Part shown: positions 28,334-36,884 of the stretch, in pieces | How the letters are laid out: each line of letters opens with the position of its first letter | Numbering within the stretch: the first letter of the stretch is position 1 | NCBI GenBank assembly: GCA_034933285.1 | Contig: JAYFNT010000024.1 | Location: 62,001-126,000, forward strand | Source of the DNA: RPRC01 sp034933285 | GTDB lineage: Bacteria > Desulfobacterota > Desulfuromonadia > Geobacterales > Geobacteraceae | DNA length: 64,000 bases | Direction of reading: 5' to 3' | Made by a program: the position numbers and the translations under genes | The notes under the pieces: generated by a model | Seen by the model: only the letters and a program-made list of their open reading frames with translations | Told to the model about the DNA's origin: nothing | The model's database searches: none

Positions 28334-29845
28334 CTAGGCTGTAAATTCCTTCTTGAATTCATCGAGGGCGGCAATTATCTTTCCCCTCAACACGTCGTCA
28401 ATTGCCTTCTTTTCGCTGATTTCACGCAATACGTCCGCTTTCCGCGAATCGAAGAAGACGGTCATCTCGGCCTCGAAGCGACCGAGAGCGCTTACCGGGC
28501 AATCATCCACGTAGCCGTTGTTTGCCGCAAAGATGACCAGCACCTGCTTTTCGACCGGAAGCGGCCGATACTGGGGCTGTTTGAGGATTTCTACAAGGCG
28601 TTCACCGCGTGCCAGCTGCATCTGGGTCGCCTTGTCCAGGTCGGAACCGAACTGGGCAAAGGCAGCCATTTCCCTGTACTGGGCAAGATTGAGACGCAAA
28701 GTGCCGGCAACCTGCTTCATTGCCTTGACCTGCGCGGCCCCCCCGACACGGGACACGGAAAGACCAACGTTGATGGCCGGGCGCACGCCCGAATAGAACA
28801 GGTCGCTTTCCAGATATATCTGGCCGTCCGTAATGGAAATGACATTCGTAGGTATGTATGCCGACACGTCACCCGCCTGTGTTTCGATGATCGGCAGGGC
28901 TGTAAGGGAGCCTGCTCCGCATTCATCGGAAAGCTTTGCGGCCCTCTCAAGGAGACGGCTGTGGAGATAGAAAACGTCACCGGGGTATGCTTCGCGTCCC
29001 GGCGGGCGGCGGAGCAGCAGGGAAAGCTGCCGATAGGCCACAGCCTGCTTTGAAAGGTCGTCATAAATGATGAGGGCGTGCTTTCCGGTGTCACGGAAGT
29101 ACTCTCCCATTGTAACGCCTGAATAGGGGGCGATGAATTGCAATGGCGCAGGCTCCGAAGCGGAAGCTGACACCACGATTGTGTAATCCATGGCGCCGTG
29201 CTCGCTCAGTTTGCTGACAACCTGGGCCACGGTGGATCGCTTCTGACCAATGGCGACATAGATACAGACAACGTCGCCACCCTTCTGGTTGATTATGGTA
29301 TCGATGGCGATGGCCGTCTTTCCGGTCTGGCGGTCGCCGATGATGAGCTCGCGCTGTCCGCGCCCGATTGGAACCATCGCATCGACCGCCTTGATGCCGG
29401 TCTGCAGCGGTTGGTGAACCGACTTGCGTTTGACGATACCCGGCGCCTTCACCTCCACCATACGAAAATCTTCAGTCTGTATGGGGCCCTTGCCGTCAAT
29501 GGGCTGACCTATGGCGTTGACTACGCGGCCGATCAGCGCCTCGCCGACGGGAACCTCGACGATCTTTCCGGTGCGCTTGACAATGGCGCCTTCCTTGATT
29601 GTTCCGTTATCCTCGCCCAGGATGGCAGCGCCGACGTTTCCTTCCTCAAGGTTGAGGACCATGCCCGAAACTCCGCCGGGAAATTCGAGCAGCTCACCCG
29701 CCATTGCTTTGGCAAGGCCATGGATTCGGGCTATCCCGTCACCGACGGAGATGATGGTGCCAGTCTCGGCGACCTCGATGTCCCTGCCGTACCCCTCGAT
29801 CTGCCTTCTGATAATCTCGCTGATTTCTTCCGCTCGCAGTTCCAT
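28334..29845 (-). CDS. atpA: F1 ATP synthase alpha subunit
   Basis: The regulatory nucleotide-binding F1 subunit has P-loop GDRQTGKTAIA and the PAINVGLSVSRVGGAAQ signature. I place the start at ATG 29845 (MELRAEEISEII), giving the 503-residue length typical of relatives. A GTG six bases upstream (29851) with AAGGGG before it is an alternative. Confidence 0.97.
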   Translation of the reverse strand: MELRAEEISEIIRRQIEGYGRDIEVAETGTIISVGDGIARIHGLAKAMAGELLEFPGGVSGMVLNLEEGNVGAAILGEDNGTIKEGAIVKRTGKIVEVPVGEALIGRVVNAIGQPIDGKGPIQTEDFRMVEVKAPGIVKRKSVHQPLQTGIKAVDAMVPIGRGQRELIIGDRQTGKTAIAIDTIINQKGGDVVCIYVAIGQKRSTVAQVVSKLSEHGAMDYTIVVSASASEPAPLQFIAPYSGVTMGEYFRDTGKHALIIYDDLSKQAVAYRQLSLLLRRPPGREAYPGDVFYLHSRLLERAAKLSDECGAGSLTALPIIETQAGDVSAYIPTNVISITDGQIYLESDLFYSGVRPAINVGLSVSRVGGAAQVKAMKQVAGTLRLNLAQYREMAAFAQFGSDLDKATQMQLARGERLVEILKQPQYRPLPVEKQVLVIFAANNGYVDDCPVSALGRFEAEMTVFFDSRKADVLREISEKKAIDDVLRGKIIAALDEFKKEFTA

Positions 29846-29854
29846 AGGCACTTC

Positions 29855-30397
29855 TCACCCCTTCTGTAATATATCTTGAATCTTTGTCAATTGCGTCCTG
29901 ATACTGCCGTCAAAGACCTTGTCGCCAATCCTGGTGACCACACCGCCGATCAGCTGCGGGTCTGCGGAAACGCTGAGAACAACTTTCTTTCCCGTCGCCT
30001 TTTCCAGAGCCGTCCGCAGTTCCGCCACCTGCTCTTCCGAAAGGGGCACGGCGGATGTCACATCGGAACGGAGAATCCCTGCCGCCTCATCTGCAAAAGA
30101 ACGGTAGCTTTCCAAAATTGCATCGAGCTGGTCGAGTCTCTTCTTGTCGAGAAGCAGCAGCAAAAAATCGCGCATCGTCTTGGAGACACTGAGGCGGGAC
30201 GCCAGCTCTTTTACGATTTCCCGTTTCGCTTCGATCCCGTAAGAGGGAGTTTCAAAGAATTCAGCTGCCTCTGCGCCAGGGACGAGGGTCTGTGAAAACA
30301 CGGAGAGTTCCGAGAAATACTGTTCGACAGTTCCCTGTTCCGCGGCCACCTGAATGAGAGCCTTGGCATACCGGCGTGCAATAGCGTTCGTGCTCAA
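29855..30397 (-). CDS. atpH: F1 ATP synthase delta subunit
   Basis: Delta links F1 to the peripheral stalk. The 180-residue protein has IARRYAKALIQVAAEQG at the N-terminus and the C-terminal PQLIGGVVTRIGDKVFDGSI signature. The start is TTG, overlapping the atpF stop (TTGA), with GGAGG five bases upstream, so it is translationally coupled to atpF. Confidence 0.95.
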   Translation of the reverse strand: MSTNAIARRYAKALIQVAAEQGTVEQYFSELSVFSQTLVPGAEAAEFFETPSYGIEAKREIVKELASRLSVSKTMRDFLLLLLDKKRLDQLDAILESYRSFADEAAGILRSDVTSAVPLSEEQVAELRTALEKATGKKVVLSVSADPQLIGGVVTRIGDKVFDGSIRTQLTKIQDILQKG

Positions 30398-31005
30398 TGT
30401 ACCTCCACCACCTTGTTCAGATATTCATCAACAAAACGTTCCTGATCGGCCGGAGTTACCGACCGGCGCAGACTTTCCTCGGCCAGACTGACCGCAAGAC
30501 GCGATGTCTCCGCACGAAGCCGCGCCATGGCCATCTGCACTTCCTGCTGGGCGTAGGCTTTCGCCTGTTCGCGTATCCTTTCAGCCGACTCGTTCGCCTC
30601 GGCAATTATGCGGGCTTTCTCGGCCTCGCCCTCTTGCCTGATGGCCTTCTGGATACTGTCAATCTCGAGTGTGGCCTTATCCAGTTTTTCGCTGTACTCG
30701 GCGAGCTTATCTTCCGCGGCTTGCCGGGCTTCGGCAGCTTCCTGAAGCGCCTTCGCCACGGTCGCCTGCCTGGAGGCCAGCAATCCTTTGATGTTTGCCT
30801 TCTTGGCGCCCCACGCCAGGATCGCCACCAGTATGGAGAAGGAAAGGAGGCGATAGCCGAAATCCTTCAGTTGCGCGGTCGAATCCGCATGGTGGGCCGC
30901 CTCGGCGGCACAAGCAATGCCCGCCACCCCCGCAAGGGCGATGAGAAAGGCAAGCACGGCCAAAACCAGCGCCTTGCCGGGGGCTGTCATGGGACGACGT
31001 TTCAT
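30394..31005 (-). CDS. atpF: F0 ATP synthase b subunit
   Basis: The peripheral-stalk subunit has 203 residues: a signal-like hydrophobic N-terminus ending near CAAEAAHH, a membrane segment (FGYRLLSFSILVAILAWGAK) and a long Ala/Glu/Lys coiled coil. The extra N-terminal hydrophobic stretch, which looks cleavable, is unusual for a b subunit. It overlaps the b' gene by four bases. Confidence 0.92.
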   Translation of the reverse strand: MKRRPMTAPGKALVLAVLAFLIALAGVAGIACAAEAAHHADSTAQLKDFGYRLLSFSILVAILAWGAKKANIKGLLASRQATVAKALQEAAEARQAAEDKLAEYSEKLDKATLEIDSIQKAIRQEGEAEKARIIAEANESAERIREQAKAYAQQEVQMAMARLRAETSRLAVSLAEESLRRSVTPADQERFVDEYLNKVVEVH

Positions 31006-31430
31006 GTCAGGCTCCTTCCGAGGACTTTTTCGCTGATGACACGGGAAAGAGATTCAGCCTGGGAGCGCAGGAACGTTTCAGCCTCCCGGGCTTCCTTCTG
31101 GATCACGCCCTGAAGAGCCGCCATGGCTTGGCTTGACTCTTCGCGGGCAGCACCTATCACCCGGGACTCCTCCGACCTGGCTTCACCTATGAGCCTGTGC
31201 CGCTCCTCATTGGCAGCGGCCTTTATTTCACGAAGCTTCTGTTCGTAGCGAAGCATCTTCTCCTGGACTTCCCTGTCAACGGAAGCAGTTTTCTCCCTCG
31301 ATGCCGCGATTTCCGCGTCCCTGTCCGCCAGGACCTTCCTGATAGGCCTGTACAGCAGGATATTGAGGAGAAACATCAGTAGAAGAAAATTGGCTGTCTG
31401 GAAGAGAAAAACGATGTCTATTTTGATCAT
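31002..31430 (-). CDS. atpX: F0 ATP synthase b' subunit
   Basis: The 142-residue protein has one N-terminal membrane helix (IVFLFQTANFLLLMFLLNIL, then YRPIRKVLADRD) and a charged coiled coil. It forms a b/b' heterodimeric stalk with atpF. It is first in an operon of seven genes. The a and c subunit genes (atpB, atpE) are absent and must be elsewhere, as is known in Geobacter-like genomes. Confidence 0.92.
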   Translation of the reverse strand: MIKIDIVFLFQTANFLLLMFLLNILLYRPIRKVLADRDAEIAASREKTASVDREVQEKMLRYEQKLREIKAAANEERHRLIGEARSEESRVIGAAREESSQAMAALQGVIQKEAREAETFLRSQAESLSRVISEKVLGRSLT

Positions 31431-31497
31431 GCCCCAAATCCCTCTTTGCCTGTTTGCCCCGGTCTCAGACCCGGACTAAGGTCCCAACCGCAAAACG

Positions 31498-31531
31498 TAT
31501 GACGAGTACCATATGGCATTGCTGATGTCAA
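31498..31531 (-). promoter_or_regulatory. Weak candidate promoter of the atp operon
   Basis: On the minus strand a perfect TTGACA (31531-31526) lies about 95 bases before atpX. The hexamer 17 bases downstream (TACTCG) is a poor -10, so this is only a candidate. The 295-base gap to parB is otherwise AT-rich without a recognised gene. Confidence 0.3.
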
Positions 31532-31725
31532 TCAATTTTTAGCTTTAGTAAAAAATATTTGTGCAAAAATAAAATTAACGGTTCTCCGGCGCCTGTACGA
31601 AAAGTGCTTCTGCTTAACTCGAAATATACAATGATTACAGTCAGTTACAAGTCAATGCGGTGAAGTGTCCCAAGACATGTCCAGAAACAACCAAAATGCG
31701 ATAGCGATCGAAAATAAAACAATGT

Positions 31726-32562
31726 TCACGAACCGAGCAGGTCAATCAGCCTGACAAGCTCCTCTGCGTTTGAAAATGCTATCTCTATCCTGCCGCCCTT
31801 GCCGCTCTGGCGGATTGCCACCCTGGTCATGAAGCGCCGCTTGAGCCGATCCACTACCGCGGTGATCTCAGGGCCGGGCGCAGCTTTCTGGCGTGACTGC
31901 TTCTTCGATTTGAGGCGCCTGACCAGGTTCTCCGTTTCCCGCACTGAAAGACGTCTTTTCAGGATCTCTCCGCGGGCCTGTGCCATCAGCTCATGCGACT
32001 CCAGGGCTAGCAGAGCCCGGGCATGACCCATGGAAAGGCGTTCTTCAAGGATGTCCTGTTTGACGTCGGAAGGCAGTTTCAAAAGCCGCAGTGAATTCGC
32101 AACTGTGGAACGATCCTTTCCGACCCTTTTCGCCATCTCTTCCTGGGAAAGACGGAATTTTTCGATGAGGGCGTGGAATGCCTCAGCCTGCTCTATGGCG
32201 TTGAGGTCTTCGCGCTGGATGTTTTCTATCAGGGCCATTTCCAGGGCAGTATCATCGGAAACATCCTGTATGACGACCGGCACCTCCTTAAGACCCGCTT
32301 TCTGGGCAGCCCTCCAGCGCCTCTCACCGGCAACCAGTTCGTAGTGCTCCGAAAGGCGCCTCACGACCAGAGGCTGGATAACCCCCTTTTCCCGTATGGA
32401 GTCGGCAAGCTCTTCGAGCTTGTCGGCTGCAAACCTCTTGCGCGGCTGGTCCCGGTTGGGCTTGATCTCCTCGATGGGGCACGAAAAAAAGACCCTGCCT
32501 TCCTCTTCAACTACAGGAAGTAGAGCCGCCATCCCCTTGCCAAGACCGGTCTTCTTACTCAT
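31726..32562 (-). CDS. parB: Chromosome partitioning protein ParB
   Basis: ParB is a CTP-dependent clamp that loads at parS sites near the origin. The 278-residue protein has MSKKTGLGKGMAALLP at the N-terminus, the CTP-binding VAGERRWRAAQKAG box and the central helix-turn-helix (LSQEEMAKRVGKDRSTVANS). ATG 32562 follows GAGAGG by six bases and overlaps the parA stop by eight bases, which is better supported than 32580. With parA it suggests the window may lie near the replication origin, although no dnaA, rsmG or mnmG is seen. Confidence 0.96.
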   Translation of the reverse strand: MSKKTGLGKGMAALLPVVEEEGRVFFSCPIEEIKPNRDQPRKRFAADKLEELADSIREKGVIQPLVVRRLSEHYELVAGERRWRAAQKAGLKEVPVVIQDVSDDTALEMALIENIQREDLNAIEQAEAFHALIEKFRLSQEEMAKRVGKDRSTVANSLRLLKLPSDVKQDILEERLSMGHARALLALESHELMAQARGEILKRRLSVRETENLVRRLKSKKQSRQKAAPGPEITAVVDRLKRRFMTRVAIRQSGKGGRIEIAFSNAEELVRLIDLLGS

Positions 32563-33328
32563 CATGGCCCTCTCTTTCAATGATCTCCCTGGCCAGCTCC
32601 AGGTATCCGACCGCCCCTCTGGAGGTTATGTCATAGAGCAGAATCGGCTTGCCGTAGCTCGGCGCTTCAGAAAGCCTTACATTGCGCGGGATTACCGTGC
32701 GAAAAACGGAATCGCCGAAATGGCTGCGTATCTCCTCGCTTACCTGCCGGGAAAGATTGTTCCTTGCATCGAACATGGTAAGGAGAATTCCTTCAATGGC
32801 CAGTGGCGGATTGAGGCCTTTCTTCACCAGCCTGATGGTTTTCAGTATCTTAGACAGTCCTTCCATGGCATAAAACTCGCATTGGAGGGGTATCAGAACC
32901 GAAGCGGCGGCAACGATGGAATTGAGGGTCAGCAAACCCAGGGAGGGGGGGCAATCGATTAGGATGTACTGATATTTGCCCGCCAGGGAATCGAGAACAC
33001 CCGCGAGCTTCCGCTCGCGGTCGGAAACGCTCACCAGTTCGATTTCCGCACCGGCAAGATCATCGGTGGCCGGAAGTATGTCCAGGTAGGCCAGATCGGT
33101 CTTTCTCACGATCAAGGAAGGGTCCGCTCCATTGATCAAAGCGTGGTAGATGCTTTCGCGGAGTGATTCCCTCTCGATCCCGACACCGCTGCCGGCGTTT
33201 CCCTGGGGATCCATGTCCACCAGGAGCGTCCGTTTTTCAGCAGCGGCGAGAGAGGCCGCAAGATTTACGGCCGTCGTGGTTTTGCCGACGCCGCCTTTCT
33301 GATTTGCAATGCAGATGATTTTAGTCAT
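32555..33328 (-). CDS. parA: Chromosome partitioning ATPase ParA/Soj
   Basis: The 257-residue Walker-type ATPase has the deviant Walker A NQKGGVGKTTTAVNLAASLA, VDMDPQGNAGSGVG and IDCPPSLGLLTLN. ParA binds DNA non-specifically and moves ParB-parS complexes. It is read with parB. Confidence 0.97.
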   Translation of the reverse strand: MTKIICIANQKGGVGKTTTAVNLAASLAAAEKRTLLVDMDPQGNAGSGVGIERESLRESIYHALINGADPSLIVRKTDLAYLDILPATDDLAGAEIELVSVSDRERKLAGVLDSLAGKYQYILIDCPPSLGLLTLNSIVAAASVLIPLQCEFYAMEGLSKILKTIRLVKKGLNPPLAIEGILLTMFDARNNLSRQVSEEIRSHFGDSVFRTVIPRNVRLSEAPSYGKPILLYDITSRGAVGYLELAREIIEREGHDE

Positions 33329-33466
33329 AGGAAAAAGTGGCCGTCAAGGTCTGATGCAGCCTGCCGTCCGGGTATGCCGGAGTATGTTCAGGGGATATTC
33401 TACTGGAAGGAAAAATAGCACAAACAGGCTTGTTTTAGAAGTGATTTCTGCGACCCCGGACGGCAA

Positions 33467-33487
33467 TGTTTCATGACATGTTTCACG
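33467..33487. promoter_or_regulatory. Two direct parS-like half-sites
   Basis: TGTTTCATG at 33467-33475 and TGTTTCACG at 33479-33487 repeat with a 12-bp period. Each matches the left half of the ParB site TGTTTCACGTGAAACA, but the right halves are not conserved, and they lie about 140 bases upstream of parA. They may be degenerate parS sites or an autoregulatory operator. Confidence 0.35.
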
Positions 33488-33660
33488 CAGGAAGTCAAAC
33501 CCGGCTGAATCCGCGGGTTTCCCTTTCCGTTCGTGCGCAAACAAAAACTCCGAATGCGGCCTTCAATTCGAGATCAGGGAGACACATTTATTGTCAAAGA
33601 ACCGAAGCTTACGCTCGATGCAAAGAGCCATCAGCCAGACGGTCGAACAATCAAATCCAT

Positions 33661-33713
33661 GCGGGAGCGGCTTCAGGTTCGAAAAATCAGCGGACGAGGC
33701 CGCTCCCGCTTTT
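33661..33713. repeat. GC-rich 11-bp inverted repeat
   Basis: GCGGGAGCGGC (33661-33671) and GCCGCTCCCGC (33699-33709) are perfect complements around a 27-base loop, followed on the plus strand by TTTT. The T run is on the wrong strand to end ackA, so this may be a REP-like element rather than a simple terminator. Confidence 0.6.
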
Positions 33714-33779
33714 CATTCTTGGCTGTCGAGCAATTTCCGCCTACATGGCCCATCCAGGATAAAAACCGTTCGGGCTGTT

Positions 33780-35042
33780 CTACGGTCTCTCGAAGTCGGA
33801 TCTGGAGAATGAGTACTGGAAATTCATGTGGTCCGCATAGGTGCCGTCCAGCAGGGCGGCAACATCCTCAGTGAACACCAGTTCCTCGTCCGTTGGTATG
33901 ACAAAAACCTTAACAGGCGAATCGTCGGTCGAAATGAGCGACTCCCGCCCATTGACCGCCTCCCGGTTCCGGTCCTTGTCCAGGTGAATTCCCATATGCC
34001 CCAGCCCTTCCAGCGCCGCTTCCCGGATCAGCCACCCCCGCTCTCCGACGCCGGCGGTAAACACGACGGCATCAAGCCTTCCGAGAATCGCCATATACCC
34101 GCCGATATATTTTTTCAGCCGATAGGATTCAATCTCCAGAGCCAAAGCGCTGAGCCTGTCGCCCTGAAGTGAGTGCTCGATAACATCGCGCCGGTCGGTA
34201 AAGCGCTTGGTTATGCCCAATATCCCGCTTTTCTTATTGAGGATCGAATCGATTTCCTTGGCGTCAAGGTCTTCCATCTGCATCATGAAAGCCGGAATCG
34301 CCGGATCTATATCCCCGCATCTCGTACCCATGACCGCTCCTTCGAGCGGGGTGAGTCCCATGCTGGTATCGACCGATATGCCGTTCTTGATTGCGGCATG
34401 AGAAACACCGTTGCCGATGTGCATCGAGATAATGTTGCACTCGTCCGCGGGCTTGCCCAGCAGCAAGGCAGCCCGTTTGGAGACGAAGAGGTGTGAAGTG
34501 CCGTGAAAACCATATCTGCGGACACCGTACTTCTCGTACCACTCGTACGGGAGAGGATAGACGAATGCACGCTCCGGCATGGTCTGGTGAAATGCGGTAT
34601 CGAAAATGGCGATATGCGGCACATCCGGGAGCACCGCCCGGGCGGCTTCGATCCCGGCTATGTTCGGAGGATTGTGAAGCGGCGCCAGATGCTGCACCTC
34701 TCTGATGCCTTCCAGCACATGTTCGTCTATCAGAACGGAACTGGTGAACCTCTCACCGCCATGCACGACCCGGTGGCCCACAGCCGATATCTGGCACATC
34801 TCCTTCAGCACCCCATGATCAGGATCGGTAAGGGTCCGGATGATCAGATCCATGGCCACGGTATGGTCGGGGCACTCAGACTCCCGTCTGTACTTTTCAC
34901 GCCCCGCCGCTTCTTGAACGATAAAGGACCCGCCTATGGTTACACGTTCCACCAAACCCTTGGCGATTACCTGCCGCTTGTCCCAATCGAAAAGCTGATA
35001 TTTTACTGAGGAACTCCCGCAGTTTATTGCTAATATGTCCAT
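33780..35042 (-). CDS. ackA: Acetate kinase
   Basis: AckA interconverts acetyl phosphate plus ADP with acetate plus ATP, giving ATP in fermentation or activating acetate. The 420-residue protein has the ASKHA-fold signatures MDILAINCGSSSVKYQLFD, VGHRVVHGGERFT, IFDTAFHQTMPE, YGFHGTSH and the late VFTAGVGER. GGAGGA before ATG 35042 fixes the start; a longer frame to 35132 lacks support. No pta lies next to it. The YezD-like small gene is 117 bases upstream on the same strand. Confidence 0.97.
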   Translation of the reverse strand: MDILAINCGSSSVKYQLFDWDKRQVIAKGLVERVTIGGSFIVQEAAGREKYRRESECPDHTVAMDLIIRTLTDPDHGVLKEMCQISAVGHRVVHGGERFTSSVLIDEHVLEGIREVQHLAPLHNPPNIAGIEAARAVLPDVPHIAIFDTAFHQTMPERAFVYPLPYEWYEKYGVRRYGFHGTSHLFVSKRAALLLGKPADECNIISMHIGNGVSHAAIKNGISVDTSMGLTPLEGAVMGTRCGDIDPAIPAFMMQMEDLDAKEIDSILNKKSGILGITKRFTDRRDVIEHSLQGDRLSALALEIESYRLKKYIGGYMAILGRLDAVVFTAGVGERGWLIREAALEGLGHMGIHLDKDRNREAVNGRESLISTDDSPVKVFVIPTDEELVFTEDVAALLDGTYADHMNFQYSFSRSDFERP

Positions 35043-35159
35043 GCAAATCCTCCGGTTGGCGTTATTGTAAGTGCTTTTACCGGCCCATCGACCTCCGCTT
35101 GCCCTGGAGGGGCGTACATAAAGGAGCGGCATGCCCAGATGCGAATGATCGCACCCGGG

Positions 35160-35303
35160 TCACAGCTTCCCCTTCTTGAGTATTTCCTCATTTTTTTCTA
35201 CTCTCTGTATGCCGCCCAAATCATAACTGATCCTGATAAAACCGGTAAAACTGTCCTTTCTCAAGCTTCGAATCAGCTCGACTATCCTTTCTTCTTTTTT
35301 CAT
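35160..35303 (-). CDS. YezD-like small protein (DUF2292), copy 1
   Basis: The 47-residue protein reads from ATG 35303 with GGGAGGG three bases upstream. Its core SFTGFIRISYDLGGIQRVEK followed by NEEILKK matches the remembered pattern of the YezD/DUF2292 family of tiny proteins, whose function is unknown to me. It is strongly similar to the 49-residue gene at 48411-48560. A 93-residue upstream extension reads through the ribosome site and is rejected. It lies between an XRE-cupin gene and ackA. Confidence 0.75.
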   Translation of the reverse strand: MKKEERIVELIRSLRKDSFTGFIRISYDLGGIQRVEKNEEILKKGKL

Positions 35304-35498
35304 AACCCTCCCATGTACAACAAAAACCTTCGCATTATATTCCACATCACCTTCAATCCGCTTTTTGGCTTGCCATTTCATATCATGCACTGCCGTCTGT
35401 TTCGCACGGAGACCGGCAGCGCTATGGCCTGGAGCTGTCATGCGGGTTTCGTTATGCCTGCGAATGCCACAAGGGGACGAAATAAGCGCATTTCCCTC

Positions 35499-36173
35499 TC
35501 AAGCCGTCATTTTAACCACAAGAACCATTACTTCCGACCCGTCTTTGGAATGGAATCCATGCTCCATTGAAGCATCCAGGTAAATACTGTCGCCTTCCTT
35601 CAACACTACCGGCCGTCCCCCGAGAGTAAGCTCGAAATGCCCTTTCAGCACATACATGAATGATTCTCCGTAATGAACAAAGAAATTGTCACCGATGATG
35701 TCATCCGACAGAGTGATAATATAAGGCTGCATTTTCTTTCGCTTAATTTGCAGCAATGCTTCACAAAAATAGCCGTTGCCACTGCAATTGCCATATTGTG
35801 CAAATATTTTCGAGAGCGGCTTGCGTTCATTTTTCCTGGTTATTTCATACGTGCTGGTCGCGTTATTCTCATCAAACAGCCAACTCATTTTGACCCCGTA
35901 GAATTTCAGCAATTTCGACAGTGTTGTAATTGAAGCGGAGATATTGTTCCTTTCAATCAAGGAAATCATTGCCGGAGACAAACCGTTTGCCCGCGCCACA
36001 TACTTCTGTGTCAGATTGTTGGACAAACGCAGATTCTTTAAAGTCTCCCCCACATTGTATTTCATATACTCATTGTTCAATACAAGCTTGTCATTATTAA
36101 TGATTTTTGCAATTTTTTGTGTGATTCCGTCTGCGTCACGCATGGTTTTGAATAACTTCATCTGATTTGACAT
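35499..36173 (-). CDS. XRE-family regulator with cupin domain
   Basis: The 224-residue protein has about 42 residues before an XRE helix-turn-helix (about 43-97, LTQKYVARANGLSPAMISLI), then a C-terminal cupin (about 150-222, GESFMYVLKGHFELTLGGRP and LDASMEHGFHSKDG). It follows the ferritin-like gene by one base, so the two form an operon. Codon use is markedly AT-rich compared with neighbours, suggesting transfer. The target could be its own operon. Confidence 0.87.
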   Translation of the reverse strand: MSNQMKLFKTMRDADGITQKIAKIINNDKLVLNNEYMKYNVGETLKNLRLSNNLTQKYVARANGLSPAMISLIERNNISASITTLSKLLKFYGVKMSWLFDENNATSTYEITRKNERKPLSKIFAQYGNCSGNGYFCEALLQIKRKKMQPYIITLSDDIIGDNFFVHYGESFMYVLKGHFELTLGGRPVVLKEGDSIYLDASMEHGFHSKDGSEVMVLVVKMTA

Positions 36174-36174
36174 G

Positions 36175-36624
36175 TCATCTTGACCCTTGCTGTTCAGAAA
36201 TAAATACGCACAAACCTTTGACTATATCGTAGTGCATCTTTTCCTGGGATATTATTCCTGCCAGCAGTTGCTTTGATTTCTCGTCAGTTGCATCAGACAA
36301 AAAGCTTTCATATTGATTAATCCCTTTTTTTTCGAATTCCATAACCTCCCGGTAAAACGAAACTTCATCCTTGCACAAGCCTTCAATTCCACGATCCATT
36401 ACAATCGGCGGGAACAATCGCGAGAACTCGTTTCCGTCGTGCCGATACCTAGCAACATCAAGCGTATCCCTGAAATTCGCGATCCGCTCGAGATGCTTCT
36501 GCTCATCCTTCATCAATGACGAAAACAATCTCTTCAAGCTTGGCAGTGAAGCTTCATCAGCCAGGTATTCATATATTTTGACCGCCTCCTTTTCGTGCTT
36601 GACCGCGCTATCCAGCACATCCAT
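36175..36624 (-). CDS. Ferritin-like / rubrerythrin-type di-iron protein
   Basis: The 149-residue all-helical protein has two EXXH-type motifs (VKHEKEAVKIYEYLADE, LMKDEQKHLERI) and a later pair (EFEKKGINQYESF, ISQEKMHYDIVKG), matching the four-helix di-iron carboxylate fold. No rubredoxin domain is present, so it is a rubrerythrin-like or ferritin-like protein, probably for peroxide or iron handling. AAAGGAGG six bases before ATG 36624 sets the start over TTG 36630. Confidence 0.82.
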   Translation of the reverse strand: MDVLDSAVKHEKEAVKIYEYLADEASLPSLKRLFSSLMKDEQKHLERIANFRDTLDVARYRHDGNEFSRLFPPIVMDRGIEGLCKDEVSFYREVMEFEKKGINQYESFLSDATDEKSKQLLAGIISQEKMHYDIVKGLCVFISEQQGSR

Positions 36625-36790
36625 AGACAACCTCCTTTATTTGCTCCTCTTGCATATGCTTTCCGGAACCGCCCCATCTGAAGGCAATCTTCACTCCACG
36701 ATGAAGAACAAAAGAAACCACTTTGTCGAAACGCTTTCTTTGTCTGGAAGTCTGCAGTTGGCATGCGGCATCCAATCATTGGAAAAGAAT

Positions 36791-36814
36791 GCTGCCTGCT
36801 TCCAGGCAGGCAGC
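36791..36814 (-). terminator. Hairpin after acetaldehyde dehydrogenase gene
   Basis: CTGCCTG and CAGGCAG pair around a four-base loop, about 75 bases past the dehydrogenase stop on the minus strand, followed there by ATTCTTTTCC. The T run is weak, so it is a probable rather than certain terminator of the hydrogenase/dehydrogenase operon. Confidence 0.45.
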
Positions 36815-36884
36815 CAATGACATGGGGGAGGATGACCCGGCATTCCAGGCACAGCATCAAAATAAGCGCATCAGCATCCAGGGC

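Larger units (their letters stand above)
33329..33779. other. Non-coding region between ackA end and parA
   Basis: About 450 bases hold no credible gene; the plus-strand frames here have no ribosome site or family similarity. It carries two parS-like half-sites and a strong inverted repeat, listed separately, and presumably the parAB promoter. Confidence 0.5.

Noticed and set aside
33466..33874. Two overlapping plus-strand frames (98 and 113 codons) in the parA-ackA gap
   Set aside because: No ribosome site and low-complexity composition; one reads into the antisense of ackA, and both span the inverted repeat.
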